A stretch of DNA of 64,000 nt from Hyphomicrobiales bacterium (GCA_900470775.1 UCBZ01000027.1:1-64000); one strand, 5' to 3'; positions 26,468-36,541 are shown, counted from the stretch's first letter. The notes: generated by a model not told the origin, from the sequence alone. Translations and numbers: made by a program.

Positions 26468-29400
26468 TTAAGCGACCGGGCCGGAGGAAGATTCGATATT
26501 GACCATGAAAGCCTTAAATTCCGGGGTCTCTATATTCGCATCACCGACGAAGGGCGTGAGAACATTGGCCGGAAAGCCCTTGCGAGCCGCGCCGACGAAC
26601 CCCCAGTGAATCGGAATTCCGACGATATGGACGGTCTTGCCGTCGCAGATCATCGGTTTGATCCGCTTGGTGACGACAGCCTTGGCGAAGAGCTCGCCGC
26701 GCATCGACCAGACGCGCACCCAGCCGCCCTTGACAATACCCTTCTCCTCAGCGAGTTCGACCGAAATCTCGACAAAGGATTCCGGCTGAAGGACCGCGTT
26801 CACATGGTTGTTCTTGGTCCAGTAGTGAAAGTGTTCGGTCAGCCGATAGGACGTTGCCGCATAGGGAAACGCTGGGCTCCCGATATCCGCGAACTGCTTC
26901 CAGTCATCGGCGAAGACACGCGAGGCCGGGTTGCCGCGAATCTTCGGCGCTACTGGGTTGAGGATAGGGCTCTCGAACGGCTCGTAATGCGTAGGGAAAG
27001 GGCCATCGCGCATCATTCCGCGCACGAAGAGACGACCAACGCCCTCGGCGTTCATGATGTAGGGTCCGACATCGCGTGGCTTGGCCGTGGGTGCAATGTC
27101 GGGCACGTCGTAGCCGCTCCACTTTGCACCATCCCATTCGAGCAGCTTGCGAGAGGGATCCCAAGGCTTGCCATCGAGATCGCATGAGGCGCGGTTGTAG
27201 AGAATGCGGCGGTTCGCGGGCCACGCAAACGACCAGTTCAAATACATGCCGGTGTCATCCGGGTCGGAATTGTCCCGACGCGCCATCATGTTTCCGGCTT
27301 CTGTGAAACTGCCGGCAAAGATCCAGCAGCCTCCGGCAGTGCTGCCGTCGTCCTGATAATCACCGAAGCCAGACAGCTGTTTTCCGCGCTGGAACACCTT
27401 GCGCGACGGATTGGCCGGGTCTGCGACATCAGCAAGCGCGTAGCCGTTCATCTCCTTGGCCAGCTCTTCTGGCGTCGGCTCGCCCGGATCCGCATAGGAC
27501 CAGTTCAGGTTGAGGATCGGATCGGGAAAAGCTCCGCCTTCCTTGCGATAAAGTTCGCGTAGCCGCACGAAAATCTGCGCCATGATCCAGGCGTCCGTGT
27601 GCGCCTCGCCGGGAGGCGTTCCACCTGACCAATGCCACTGAAGCCAGCGCCCTGAATTGACCAGCGAACCTTCGTCCTCGGCAAAGCAGGTGGTGGGAAA
27701 CTGGATGACCTCCGTCTTGATCTTGGCGGTAGCGGCATCGTTGTAGAGGCCATGATTTTCCCAAAACCGGGCCGTCTCGGTCTGCAGCGGATCCATCACG
27801 ACCAGCAGTTTGAGTTTCGACAGCCCTTCCGCAAGCTTGGCCTTGTTGGGGAACGCCTGAAGCGGATTGAACCCCTGGCAGAAATAGAGGTTCATCTTGC
27901 CCTGCTTCATAAGCTCGAAGGCTCGCAGGATGTCGTAGTTCCCGACATCGAGCTTGGGCAGGTAGTCATAGGCCCAGTCATTTTCCAACGTCGCGGCCGA
28001 GCCGTACATGGCCTTCATGAGGCTGACGAAGAACTTGCGGTAGTTCTGCCAGTAACTTGTCTGTCCCGGCCGCAGCGGCTTGTACGCGCGCGTCGACATG
28101 TAGCGGTCGAAGCTGGTTTCGCTGTCGACGGGCAGGTTCATGTATCCTGGCAGCATGTTCGACAGAAGCCCGATATCGGTGAGACCCTGAATGTTCGAAT
28201 GGCCGCGAAGCGCATTCATGCCACCACCGCGAATACCGATATTGCCAAGGATCAGCTGGAGCATCGCCATCGTGCGGATGTTCTGGGCGCCCTTGGAATG
28301 TTGCGTCCAGCCGAGCGCATACATGGAGGTCATCGCCTTGGTTGGCGAGGAGCACTCGGCGATCATCTGCGCCACCGTCAGGAACTTGTCCTTGGGCGTC
28401 CCACAGATGCGCTCGACCATCTCCGTCGTGTACTGCGCGACGTGCTGTTTTAGCAGATTCCAGACGCAACGCGGATGTTGCAGCGTCTCGTCCACAAGCG
28501 CATAGCCGTCGGGACCGACCTGGTACTCCCAGGTCTCGTTGTCGTAGTCGCGCTTGCTCTCGTCATAGCCGCTGAACAGGCCGTCCGCGTACTCGAAGCC
28601 GTCCTTCACAAGGTAGGACGCGTTGGTGAACGTCTTCGTGTAGTCCCACTGCACCTTGTCGTTGGCGATGCAGTAATTGATCACGCCGAGCAGGAAAGCG
28701 ATATCGGTGCCCTGCCGGATAGGCGCATAGTAGTCGGCGACCGACGCCGAGCGCGTGAAACGCGGATCGACGACAATCAGCTTTGCACCGCGATTGGCCT
28801 TGGCCTCAGTGACCCATTTGAAGCCGCATGGGTGCGCCTCGGCTGCATTACCGCCCATGATAACGACGAGGTCAGTGTTCTTGATGTCCGTCCAGGGGTT
28901 GGTCATCGCACCGCGACCAAATGTTGGGGCGAGACTCGCCACCGTCGGTCCGTGTCAGACCCGGGCTTGATTGTCGAAGGCCAGAATCCCGGTACTGCGG
29001 ACCACCTTGTAGGTCGCGTATGCGGTCTCGTTCGTGGTCGCTGACGCTGCTAGGAACCCGGTCGTCAACCACCTGTTAACTGTCGTCCCGTCCGCGTTCT
29101 TGGCGATGAAGTTAGCGTCGCGATCGTCCTTCATGGCTCGGGCGATCTTGTCAAGCGCGACCTCCCAAGCGACAGGCACGAATTTATCGGAACCCGGCTT
29201 GCGGAGCATGGGCTGGGTCAGCCGCGTCGCGGATTTCACGATGTCGCGCAGTGCCGCACCCTTCGGGCATAGTGTCCCGCGATTGGTCGGATGATCCGCA
29301 TCCCCCTCGATGTGGACGATGTCCGCGTGTTCACCCTTCCTGATATCGCCCTTGGAATAGATGATGATGCCGCAAGCGACTGAACAATACGTGCAGGTAT

Positions 29401-29551
29401 TGCGCGTCTCGGTCGTATTCACGAGGTGGAAAGGCTTCACAGCCGCGACCATCGCAGCCTGGACCTCGGTGAAACCGAAGGCTCCCAACGTCGTTCCTGC
29501 AATTCCTGCCGAAGACGTTCGGAGGAAATCCCTCCGGGAAATGCCTGACAT
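26468..29551 (-). CDS. fdnG: Formate dehydrogenase catalytic (alpha) subunit, selenoprotein with Sec199
   Basis: This molybdenum/selenocysteine enzyme oxidises formate to CO2. It is 1027 aa when the in-frame TGA at 28955-28957 is read as selenocysteine. The Tat signal is SRRDFLRTSSAG at the start. The [4Fe-4S] cysteines are 53, 56, 60 and 95 (CTYCSVAC, LCPKG). The Sec site reads NQARV-U-HGPTVASLAPTFG, the same context as E. coli FdnG/FdoG (Sec196). A conventional gene caller would split it at 28955. The complete Sec machinery downstream supports the decoding. The Tat signal places the active site in the periplasm. Confidence 0.96.
28928..28957 (-). promoter_or_regulatory. UGA selenocysteine codon and bacterial SECIS hairpin
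   Basis: Directly after the TGA (28957-28955) the mRNA can form a perfect hairpin, GGCGA-GTC-TCGCC, at 28940-28928. It begins 14 nt past the codon, with GU in the apical part, as in the E. coli fdhF and fdnG SECIS. It is the likely SelB binding site. Confidence 0.85.
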
Positions 29552-30105
29552 TTCGCGGGTCTCCTATTCTTGCAAAGCGTCAAACAATGGCGATCCAGCA
29601 CCGCGCCCAACCGACTGATCTGGCACGCCCATTCGGACGCTTCTGTGGAATTATTCGATTGTGCGACTCTATCACTGGCTGGGCATCAATAAATCAGCTG
29701 AACGCACATGCCGGCACTATGTACGTATGGATTGACCATACGAGTGTATAGGTGGGCCTTTCCTCCATCTTCCTTTAAAATGTTCCTGTCGGCTCTCAAT
29801 GGAATAGACCGAGCTCGCCCTTGGCTGCGCCTCTTTGCTTGGGTGGGCCAGGAGCGCTTCGCCTGATCTGATGGGAAGCCGATGCGAAGCTCACCAGCAA
29901 GTTTGGACGCGTGAGCGCCCGCGGATCCGCTTTGGAGCAATCTATTATGTAAGGGCACTCCCGAAACCACACAGACCGAGTGATTACGGAAGTAAACGAA
30001 CGTATAGGCAGTACATTCAAGTGTGACATGCCTATTTATCCCTAATGAAGTGATGATCTTCAACGGGTTGTGGTCTTGCTCAACCCCACCATTAGGAGAT
30101 TTCGA
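29552..30105. other. Divergent promoter region between fdnG and the oxalate decarboxylase
   Basis: About 550 bp carries no supported gene. It must contain the promoters of both divergent operons. A hairpin GGGTTG...CAACCC at 30065-30086 lies just before the ribosome-binding site of the oxalate decarboxylase gene. Confidence 0.5.
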
Positions 30106-31272
30106 ATGTCGGACGTATCACGTCGAGGGCTCGTGGGGTCTTTAGCATTCGCAGGGCTCCTTGGATCTATCTCGAATGAAGCTCAAGCTGGCGACGCCAG
30201 CTTTCAGAACAACGTGCCCGATCACGTACTGGCTGGCGCCGAGCTTCCTACCTTCAAATTCGAACTCGAAAAGACAGAAGGCAAGGTCATCGGAAATAGC
30301 TTCGGCAAGGAAGCAACGGTTGAGCAATTGCCGATTTCGAAGGGCATTGCCGGTGTTTCAATGAGACTTGAGCCCGGCGCCATGCGCGAGCTTCACTGGC
30401 ATGCGACGGCCGCGGAATGGGCCTTCGTTCACGAGGGCCGGGTTCGGACGACGGTCATCGATCCACAGGGCAATTCGGAAACCAACGACTTTGAGGCAGG
30501 CGATGTCTGGTATTTTCCCCGAGGCCACGGGCACATGCTCGAAGCGCTCGGAAACAGCCCCGCACATTTCATTCTGATTTTCGACAATGGCTATTTCTCG
30601 GAATTCGGGACCTTTAGCATCACGGACTGGGTCGGACATGTCCCGAAGTCCCTGCTCGCCAAGAACTTTGGCGTCCCCGAAAGCGCATTCGACGGTTTTC
30701 CGCAGAGCGAGGTATACTTTGCTCGCGGAGCAATACCGCCGCAAACACCGGCTGCGCCCTTGCAGGGGAATAAATGGCCGCCCGTGACTCACAAATACGC
30801 CCTGCTGTCGCAGGAACCGCACCGCATCTTCAAAGGAGGGCGAGAGTGGCGCGTCGATTCGACCAAATTCCCGATTTCAAAGACGGTCACGGGCGTTGTG
30901 CTGGAGCTCGATCCCGGTGCGCTGCGCGAGTTGCATTGGCATCCCTCAGCCGACGAGTGGCAGTATGTTCTCGAGGGCGAGGTCAGCGTGACGCTTTTTG
31001 GCTCGCACGGGCGCTTCAGGACCGAGACTCTTTCCAAGGGCGACGTTGGGTACATTCCACAGGGCTACGGTCACTCGATCGAAAACATAGGGCCAGGAAA
31101 AGCTCGCGTGCTGATCGGCTTCAATTCGGGCGTGTACGAGGCGATCGATTTGTCGCAATGGATCGCGGGCAATCCCCTCGACGTCCTGGCAACCAACTTT
31201 GGCAAGCCGGACAGTCTTTTCAAGCGTTTTCCGAAGCAGGACGTTTTCATTGCCGACAAGACCGCGCCCTGA
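30106..31272 (+). CDS. oxdC: Oxalate decarboxylase (bicupin), Tat-exported
   Basis: This 388-aa bicupin would split oxalate into formate and CO2 at Mn sites. Both cupin domains keep the four ligands: His97, His99, Glu104, His143 (RELHWHATAAEW, RGHGHM) and His277, His279, Glu284, His323 (RELHWHPSADEW, QGYGHS). The N-terminal lid reads SEFGT (165-169) in place of the SENST of Bacillus OxdC, but the key Glu is kept. The start SRRGLVGSLAFAGLLG is a Tat signal, so it acts outside the cytoplasm. The ATG at 30106 has TTAGGAGA upstream. It is divergent from the formate dehydrogenase that could use its product. Oxalate oxidase activity cannot be excluded. Confidence 0.9.
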   Translation: MSDVSRRGLVGSLAFAGLLGSISNEAQAGDASFQNNVPDHVLAGAELPTFKFELEKTEGKVIGNSFGKEATVEQLPISKGIAGVSMRLEPGAMRELHWHATAAEWAFVHEGRVRTTVIDPQGNSETNDFEAGDVWYFPRGHGHMLEALGNSPAHFILIFDNGYFSEFGTFSITDWVGHVPKSLLAKNFGVPESAFDGFPQSEVYFARGAIPPQTPAAPLQGNKWPPVTHKYALLSQEPHRIFKGGREWRVDSTKFPISKTVTGVVLELDPGALRELHWHPSADEWQYVLEGEVSVTLFGSHGRFRTETLSKGDVGYIPQGYGHSIENIGPGKARVLIGFNSGVYEAIDLSQWIAGNPLDVLATNFGKPDSLFKRFPKQDVFIADKTAP

Positions 31273-31420
31273 ATGCCATGCGGCTCGCCCAACGGCACTA
31301 TTGGTAAACCCAGCGAACCATCTTCGCGCCAACGGCGCAGCTGCGAACACGATTTCGCAGGTTCGAGTGCGGTCTGCGCCGACAAGTGCGCATATTGGCT
31401 AGTAGTGAAAGGTAACCGAC

Positions 31421-31978
31421 GTGATTCCTTATGTGTTTTCCGGGGCTCGGGGCACGATCCATACTAGGCTTAGCCAAGCCGTAGTCTGGTGTATGGGATT
31501 TTCATTGGCGGCATTGCTCGACGGTAGCGTGTTGGCGGCACCTGCAACATTGAAGCCATGGGCGGCGCGAAGCGAACCGACGTTGACGCTTGATCGTCTC
31601 GATGGCCCAGCCATGAGTTTGGCGGAGCTTCGCGGCAAGCCCGTTATCGTCCATTTCTTCGCAACGTGGTGCGCACCTTGCATTGAAGAAATAGCATCAC
31701 TCAATGCCTTAGCGTCGGCATGGCCCGATGCGCCAGCTATCGTTGTCGTCAGCGTCGGCGAGATCGACGCCCGAGTTCGAAATTTCTTCCGGGATCGCCC
31801 GCCGGCCTTTGTCGTGTTGATGGACCGTGATCGCGCCGCGATGACCACCTGGAAGGTCGCCGGGCTTCCGACGAGCTTCGTTCTCGATCGTCACCTCAGT
31901 TCGGTTTTTGTGGCGGAAGAGGCCGTCGATTGGGCCAGCCCCTTAGTCGTCGAGGCGCTGAAGAACCATGTGCCTTGA
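31421..31978 (+). CDS. TlpA-like periplasmic thioredoxin
   Basis: This 185-aa protein has an N-terminal membrane or signal segment (VVWCMGFSLAALL) followed by a TlpA/ResA-type thioredoxin domain. The active site is FFATWCAPCIEE (Cys84, Cys87) and the cis-Pro loop is VAGLPTSFV. Such proteins reduce disulphides in the periplasm or help metal-site assembly. It lies 148 bp after the oxalate decarboxylase and 51 bp before the transglutaminase-like gene, all on the same strand. Its partner is unknown; the neighbouring exported proteins are candidates. Confidence 0.88.
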   Translation: MIPYVFSGARGTIHTRLSQAVVWCMGFSLAALLDGSVLAAPATLKPWAARSEPTLTLDRLDGPAMSLAELRGKPVIVHFFATWCAPCIEEIASLNALASAWPDAPAIVVVSVGEIDARVRNFFRDRPPAFVVLMDRDRAAMTTWKVAGLPTSFVLDRHLSSVFVAEEAVDWASPLVVEALKNHVP

Positions 31979-32029
31979 GCCGCCAAGTTTCCTGCAGCCA
32001 TCAGCAGCCAAGCAGAAGGAATTTCGGTC

Positions 32030-33127
32030 ATGATCAGCCGCCGTCAGCTCTTGAAGACAACTGCGGCAGCCGCCGCGGCTGTATCGGCTCCGCGTCTCGC
32101 TACCGCTCAGGCAAGCACGTTTGCGCCCAAACCAGGCGCATGGCGGACCTTTGAAGTGACCACCCGGTTAGATCTTGCGACCGGTGACAGGACGCAGGCA
32201 TGGATACCTCTTCCCTCCATCCATCAGGATCTGTGGGTGAAGCCGGGTAAGAGCACCTGGCGAGGCAATGCGCGCTCGGCTGAAATTGTGCGCGACCCGA
32301 AGTATGGGGCTGAATTCTTGCACGTTAAATTCAAGGATGGTGAAGGCGCTCCCAGTATCGAAGTCAGCAGCCGCATCTCGTTACGGGATCGCGCCTTGGA
32401 CTTGAGTTCAAAGCGGCCCGTGGCGGCGCTGCGCATTGCAGAACAGAGGCTTTACCTTGAGCCGACGCAGTTGATGCCAACCGACGGAATCGTTCGGCAA
32501 ACCGCTGAAGATGCTGCAGCAGGCAGGCTGACCGACCTTGAGCGCGCTCACGCCGTCTATGAATGGGTCGTTGCCAACACGTTCCGCGATGCAAGCACGC
32601 GCGGCTGCGGAACCGGTGACGTTGCATCGATGCTCCGTACTGGAAATCTTGGCGGCAAATGTGCCGACCTCAATGCTCTTTATGTCGCGCTCGTGCGGAG
32701 CATCGGCATCCCCGCGCGAGACATCTACGGCGTTCGTGTCGCTCCTTCCCAGTTCGGATACAAGAGCCTTGGTGCAGGCTCGGATAACGTCACCAAAGCT
32801 CAGCACTGCCGGGCTGAGGTCTGGTTGGACGGCTACGGATGGGTGGCAACAGATCCAGCTGATGTCCGCAAGGTCGTGCTCGAGGAGCCGCCCGGCAACA
32901 ACGCAGTCCATGACGAAAAGGTCGTCGCCGTTCGCCGCGCACTGTTTGGTGCCTGGGAAGGAAATTGGCTTGCCTATAACGTTGCACATGACCTGCAGTT
33001 GCCAGATTCGACACACACGGTGCCGTTCTTGATGTACCCTCAGGCGGAGACAGCCGGCGCTTTGCTCGACTGTCTTGATCCTAGCAATTTCAAGTACTCG
33101 ATCAGTTCGCGAGAGGTTTCTGCCTAA
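32030..33127 (+). CDS. Tat-exported transglutaminase-like protein
   Basis: This 365-aa protein has a Tat signal (ISRRQLLKTTAAAAAAVSA) followed by a transglutaminase-like (papain-fold) domain. The expected triad is visible: Cys211 in GNLGGKCADLNALYVALVR, His259 in KAQHCRAEVWL and Asp275 in GWVATDPADVR. Bacterial members of this group are usually proteases or amidases rather than cross-linkers. It follows a TlpA-like gene and an oxalate decarboxylase, and the three may be one transcript. Its role next to oxalate metabolism is not obvious. Confidence 0.87.
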   Translation: MISRRQLLKTTAAAAAAVSAPRLATAQASTFAPKPGAWRTFEVTTRLDLATGDRTQAWIPLPSIHQDLWVKPGKSTWRGNARSAEIVRDPKYGAEFLHVKFKDGEGAPSIEVSSRISLRDRALDLSSKRPVAALRIAEQRLYLEPTQLMPTDGIVRQTAEDAAAGRLTDLERAHAVYEWVVANTFRDASTRGCGTGDVASMLRTGNLGGKCADLNALYVALVRSIGIPARDIYGVRVAPSQFGYKSLGAGSDNVTKAQHCRAEVWLDGYGWVATDPADVRKVVLEEPPGNNAVHDEKVVAVRRALFGAWEGNWLAYNVAHDLQLPDSTHTVPFLMYPQAETAGALLDCLDPSNFKYSISSREVSA

Positions 33128-33283
33128 TCGCGCTTCATGGCGCGGCAGCCGGCATCGCAGCGCCGCTGGGACGACGAGATTGCCTTGGGTGTAGATGGTG
33201 CGGCCGGCGATCGGATCGAAGACGCCGGAGTAGCGTAACCATCTGGTCTTGGCCGCCTTGCACGACGCGCGGCGTTTCCCTAG

Positions 33284-34734
33284 GAGCTTGTCCGAGTAAT
33301 GTTCTGGACGGCGCTTTGACTGAGTGAATCACTCATTTGATGGGCAAGACATTTCGTTCGTGGGATGTGGATCAGGGCTGGCTTTTGCCGGCCTCGGACC
33401 ATGATTTTGTGGCGCCGGATCATCTGGCGCATTTTGTCCGGGACACCGTGCGCGAGGGCCTCGACCTCACAGCCATCCTTGATGCCTATACCGAAGAGCG
33501 CGGCTTCCCGCCCTACCATCCCGGCATGATGGTGGCGCTGCTGCTCTACGGCTACAGCCGGCGCCTCTACTCCTCGCGCCAGCTCGCCCGCGCTTGCGAG
33601 GAGCGGGTCGATGTCATGGCCGTCACTGGGCTGAACCGCCCCGATTTCCGGACCATCTCGGACTTCCGCAAGCGCCACCTCGTGGCCCTGTCGGATCTGT
33701 TCGTGCAGGTGCTGCGCCTGTGCCGGACGGCGGGCCTGGTGCAGTTCGGACATGTTGCGGTCGACGGGACCAAGCTGAAGGCCAACGCCTCGCGCCACAA
33801 GGCGATGAGCTATGGCCGGATGAAGACGACCGAGCCGGCGCTCGCCGCCGAAGTCGCGAACTGGCTGGCTCGCGCGAACGAGATCGACGCGGCCGAGGAT
33901 CGTGAGCACGGCGAGAACCGGCGCGGCGACGAGATGCCGGGCTGGATGGCCGACAAGCAGCGCCGGCTGGAGGCGATCCGCGCCGCCAGAGCCACGCTCG
34001 AAGCGGAAGCCACCGATCCGCCCGATCCCGATGACGAGAGCGGCCTGGGGCGTCATCGGGCATGCGCTGGCAAGGTCGTCCCTTGCGGAGCGAGGACGGC
34101 GGGCCGCCGGACCGTGCGCAGAAGAACTTCAGCGATCCCGACAGCCGCATCTTGCCGACGCGGGACGGCTTCATCCAGGGCTATAACGGCCAGATCGCGG
34201 TCGATGCGGCCCATCAGGTGATCGTGGCGCATCGGCTCGTGACGACCTCGGCCGATTATCGCGCACTCATACCGCTTGTGGACGATATTCCGGTTCATCT
34301 CGGACGCAAGCCGCGTGAGGTCTCCGGCGATGCCGGTTTTGCCACCGAGGCGAACCTGGCGGCGATGAAGGAGCGAAAGATCAAGGCCTATCTGCCGCCG
34401 GGCCGGGCCCGCCATGGCGAGGTGCACGCCGCAGGGCGCCGCAAGCTCACGAAGATGCCACTGATGAGCGAAATGGCGGAAACCCTCCGCCGTGCCGGTC
34501 GACGCAGTCGCTACCGTCTACGCAAACAGGTGGTCGAGCCCGTCTTCGGACAGATCAAACAGGCAAGAGGCTTCCGACAGTTCCTGTTGCGCGGCCTCGA
34601 TCAGGTTCGGGGCGAATGGGCCATGATCTGCACCGCCCACAACCTCCTCAAGCTCGCGAAGGCAAGGACTTGAACCCATCGCGGTACAAAATCCCAGCCG
34701 ATGAAGCCCAAGATTGCTTACTCGGACAGGCTCG
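33284..34734 (+). mobile_element. IS1182-family insertion sequence
   Basis: The ends are inverted repeats: GAGCTTGTCCGAGTAA at 33284-33299, and its near-perfect complement at 34719-34734 (one mismatch in 16). The element is about 1.45 kb with one frameshifted transposase gene. On its right it interrupts an IS481-type transposase. The left flank is different DNA, so the insertion was followed by rearrangement or deletion. Confidence 0.85.
33337..34673 (+). pseudogene. IS1182-family transposase, frameshifted
   Basis: The N-terminal part (33337 onward) begins MGKTFRSWDVDQGWLLP and carries the DUF772-type domain and the first catalytic Asp region (VAVDGTKLKANASRHK). Around 34045-34065 a -1 shift is needed to join it to the C-terminal part. 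That part reads RWQGRPLRSEDGGPPDRAQK, NFSDPDSRI, then GYNGQIAVDAAHQVIVAH and QVVEPVFGQIKQARGFRQF. The two halves together make a normal-length IS1182 transposase. Either the gene is broken or the shift is programmed; no classic slippery run is visible, so breakage is more likely. Confidence 0.85.
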
Positions 34735-35320
34735 TAGGTGTTTGGTCCCAGGATGAAGTGACGCGGGTCGATCTTGAAGGGTGATGGGTCTTTCGTCCAT
34801 GCCTGACAGATGGCCTCGTATGGCGTTCGCCATCGCAGGGCCTTCAGATGCTTGGCGACGTTGTAGGCGGCGACGAAGGCCACGACATGGGCCTTCAAGC
34901 TCTCGAGATCGGGGTAGTGGAAGACCTTGGTCGTCGCATCCTTGATCGTGCGGTTCATCCGCTCGGCCTGGCCATTCGTCCAAGGGTGGTAGGGCTTGGT
35001 CAGCTTGTGCTCGATGCCGTTGGCGAGGCAGAGGCGGTCGAACATGTGCGGCCCCCACTGCCGGGAGATCCCGTTGCGGTTCTTCGGCAGGTCGGCGAAG
35101 GCCATCCCGTTGTCGGTCAGAACCGTGTGGATCGCATAGGGGAACGCCGCGATCACATTCTCCAGGAAAGCAGTCCCGTTCAGCATCTTGGTGCGATCGT
35201 GGAACTCGACATAGGTGAACTTCGAGACGCGATCGATCGCCAGGAACATGTGTCGCTTGCCGTCAGCCAAACGCAGCTCGCAGTGATCGATATGGACATA
35301 ACCGCGGCAGCCATGGCGCG
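34735..35320 (-). pseudogene. IS481-type transposase, truncated at both ends
   Basis: On the minus strand the sequence runs from HGCRGYVHIDHCELRLADGK through FLAIDRVSKFTYVEFHDRT, VLTDNGMAF (second catalytic Asp) and PWTNGQAERMNRTIKD (Glu) to DPRHFILGPNT. It then runs straight into the IS1182 end. The N-terminal DNA-binding part is missing beyond about 35320. A shorter piece of the same transposase is at 4531-4737. Confidence 0.85.
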
Positions 35321-35532
35321 AATCCTCCTCGCGACAATGGAATCAGCGAAACGAGCCGCCGAAAAGACCCCGTGAGTCAGCCTCAGCGGCCGCTGGTATC
35401 ATCTGCTCATACCGACGTATGATTGCGATCTGCGCGGCGGAATTTACTTTGCACAACAAGATCTGGCGTGGAGTGATTGGATCTCTAGCGCCGACCGAAG
35501 ACCAAATCTCTGAAACCATTCAGGAGAGGACT

Positions 35533-35717
35533 ATGCTTGTCGATCGACGCTCCGTTTCCCTTGGACTGACCGCGTGATCGACCCTGAACTTCAGCGCTTC
35601 ATGGCAAAACGGATGCAAGCCAAGAATGTCGAGCTAGCCTCGAGTCATGTCTCGCTGCTGTCGCACCCAGCTGAGATCGCCGGACTGATTCTCGAGGCGG
35701 CCGGCTACCAGGCCTGA
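35533..35717 (+). pseudogene. Relic of an exported alpha/beta hydrolase with its middle deleted
   Basis: An ATG at 35533 with GGAGAGG upstream opens MLVDRRSVSLGLTA, a Tat-like start. A frame change then leads to VIDPELQRFMAKRMQAKNVE and SHVSLLSHPAEIAGLILEAA, ending at 35717. This matches the C-terminus of the intact hydrolase at 59160-59936 (INPDLERFMAKRMGAKTIEV, HLSMISHPATIAELILEAAG). About 180 residues between the signal and the C-terminus are gone. Confidence 0.75.
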
Positions 35718-35893
35718 ACCGGTTGCGTCGGCGTTACGCCGTGAAGGGCGGCGGCGCCTCGTCCTGGACGAGAAACCCGTCCCCATCTGGCCTCCGATAT
35801 GCAGCGAGCGCCGCCGGCTTTGCGGAAGACGCACCGCATCAGCCCCTCGCATCGCGCCACCAACAGCTACCAGCAGGTAGCAAAGGAGATGAC

Positions 35894-36529
35894 ATGTTTA
35901 ACCGAATTGTGCCTGCCTCTGTTGCGACCGCCACCGTCATCCTATCGCTCGCAGTGGGAATGGGTTCGCCGGCATTTTCCCAAAGCAGCGCGGCGCAGCA
36001 CGTCAACGTGCGGGGCACCATCGTCAGTTCGACCGACCAGACACTGATCGTGAGGACGCGTGAAGGTGATACCGTCCCGATCGTCCTCGATAAGGGCTGG
36101 ATGGTCTCGGGCGTCGCGCGGGCGAGCCTCACCGATATCAAGCCCGGCGACTATGTCGGAATCGCTTCGCTCCCGACGGACGACGGAGGCGACGGCGCGC
36201 TCGAGGTGCTGGTCTTCCCGCCAGCTCTGAAGGGGACCGGTGAAGGCAGCTACGGATGGGATCTGAAGCCGAACAGCACCATGACCAACGCCACGGTCGC
36301 GGACGCGGTCAAGGGTGTGGACAGCCGGACCGTCACCGTCTCCTACCATGGCAGAGAGAAGAAGATCGTCGTTCCCGATGGCACGCCCGTTGTCACGCTG
36401 GCCCCGGCCACGAAGGCAGACCTGAAACCTGGCGCGGCCGTCTTTGTCTCAGGCGAAAAGAATGCGGGCGGCGCCATCGCCGCGCAACGGGTCGTCGTCG
36501 GCACCAACGGCATCGTTCCGCCGATGTGA
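35894..36529 (+). CDS. Periplasmic beta-rich protein (DUF5666-like), partner of the cytochrome b/molybdo-enzyme operon
   Basis: This 211-aa protein has a clear Sec signal (TATVILSLAVGMGSPAFSQ). The mature part has two OB/DUF5666-like beta segments: NVRGTIVSSTDQTLIVRTRE, then GDTVPIVLDKGW and later KIVVPDGTPVVTLAPATKAD with LKPGAAVFVSGEK. The ATG at 35894 has AAAGGAG at ideal spacing; longer starts would hide the signal. It lies 89 bp before a cytochrome b gene and a molybdo-enzyme gene on the same strand. The binding function is unknown; the name is by fold pattern only. Confidence 0.78.
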   Translation: MFNRIVPASVATATVILSLAVGMGSPAFSQSSAAQHVNVRGTIVSSTDQTLIVRTREGDTVPIVLDKGWMVSGVARASLTDIKPGDYVGIASLPTDDGGDGALEVLVFPPALKGTGEGSYGWDLKPNSTMTNATVADAVKGVDSRTVTVSYHGREKKIVVPDGTPVVTLAPATKADLKPGAAVFVSGEKNAGGAIAAQRVVVGTNGIVPPM

Positions 36530-36541
36530 GCCGAGGACCTC

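Noticed and set aside
29686-30063. A minus-strand frame of 125 codons between fdnG and oxdC
   Set aside because: No domain, weak start and unusual composition; it more likely lies in the divergent promoter region.
33128-33283. Possible coding remnant between the transglutaminase-like gene and IS1182 (minus strand: FDPIAGRTIYTQGNLVVPAA)
   Set aside because: Short and not assignable to any family with confidence.
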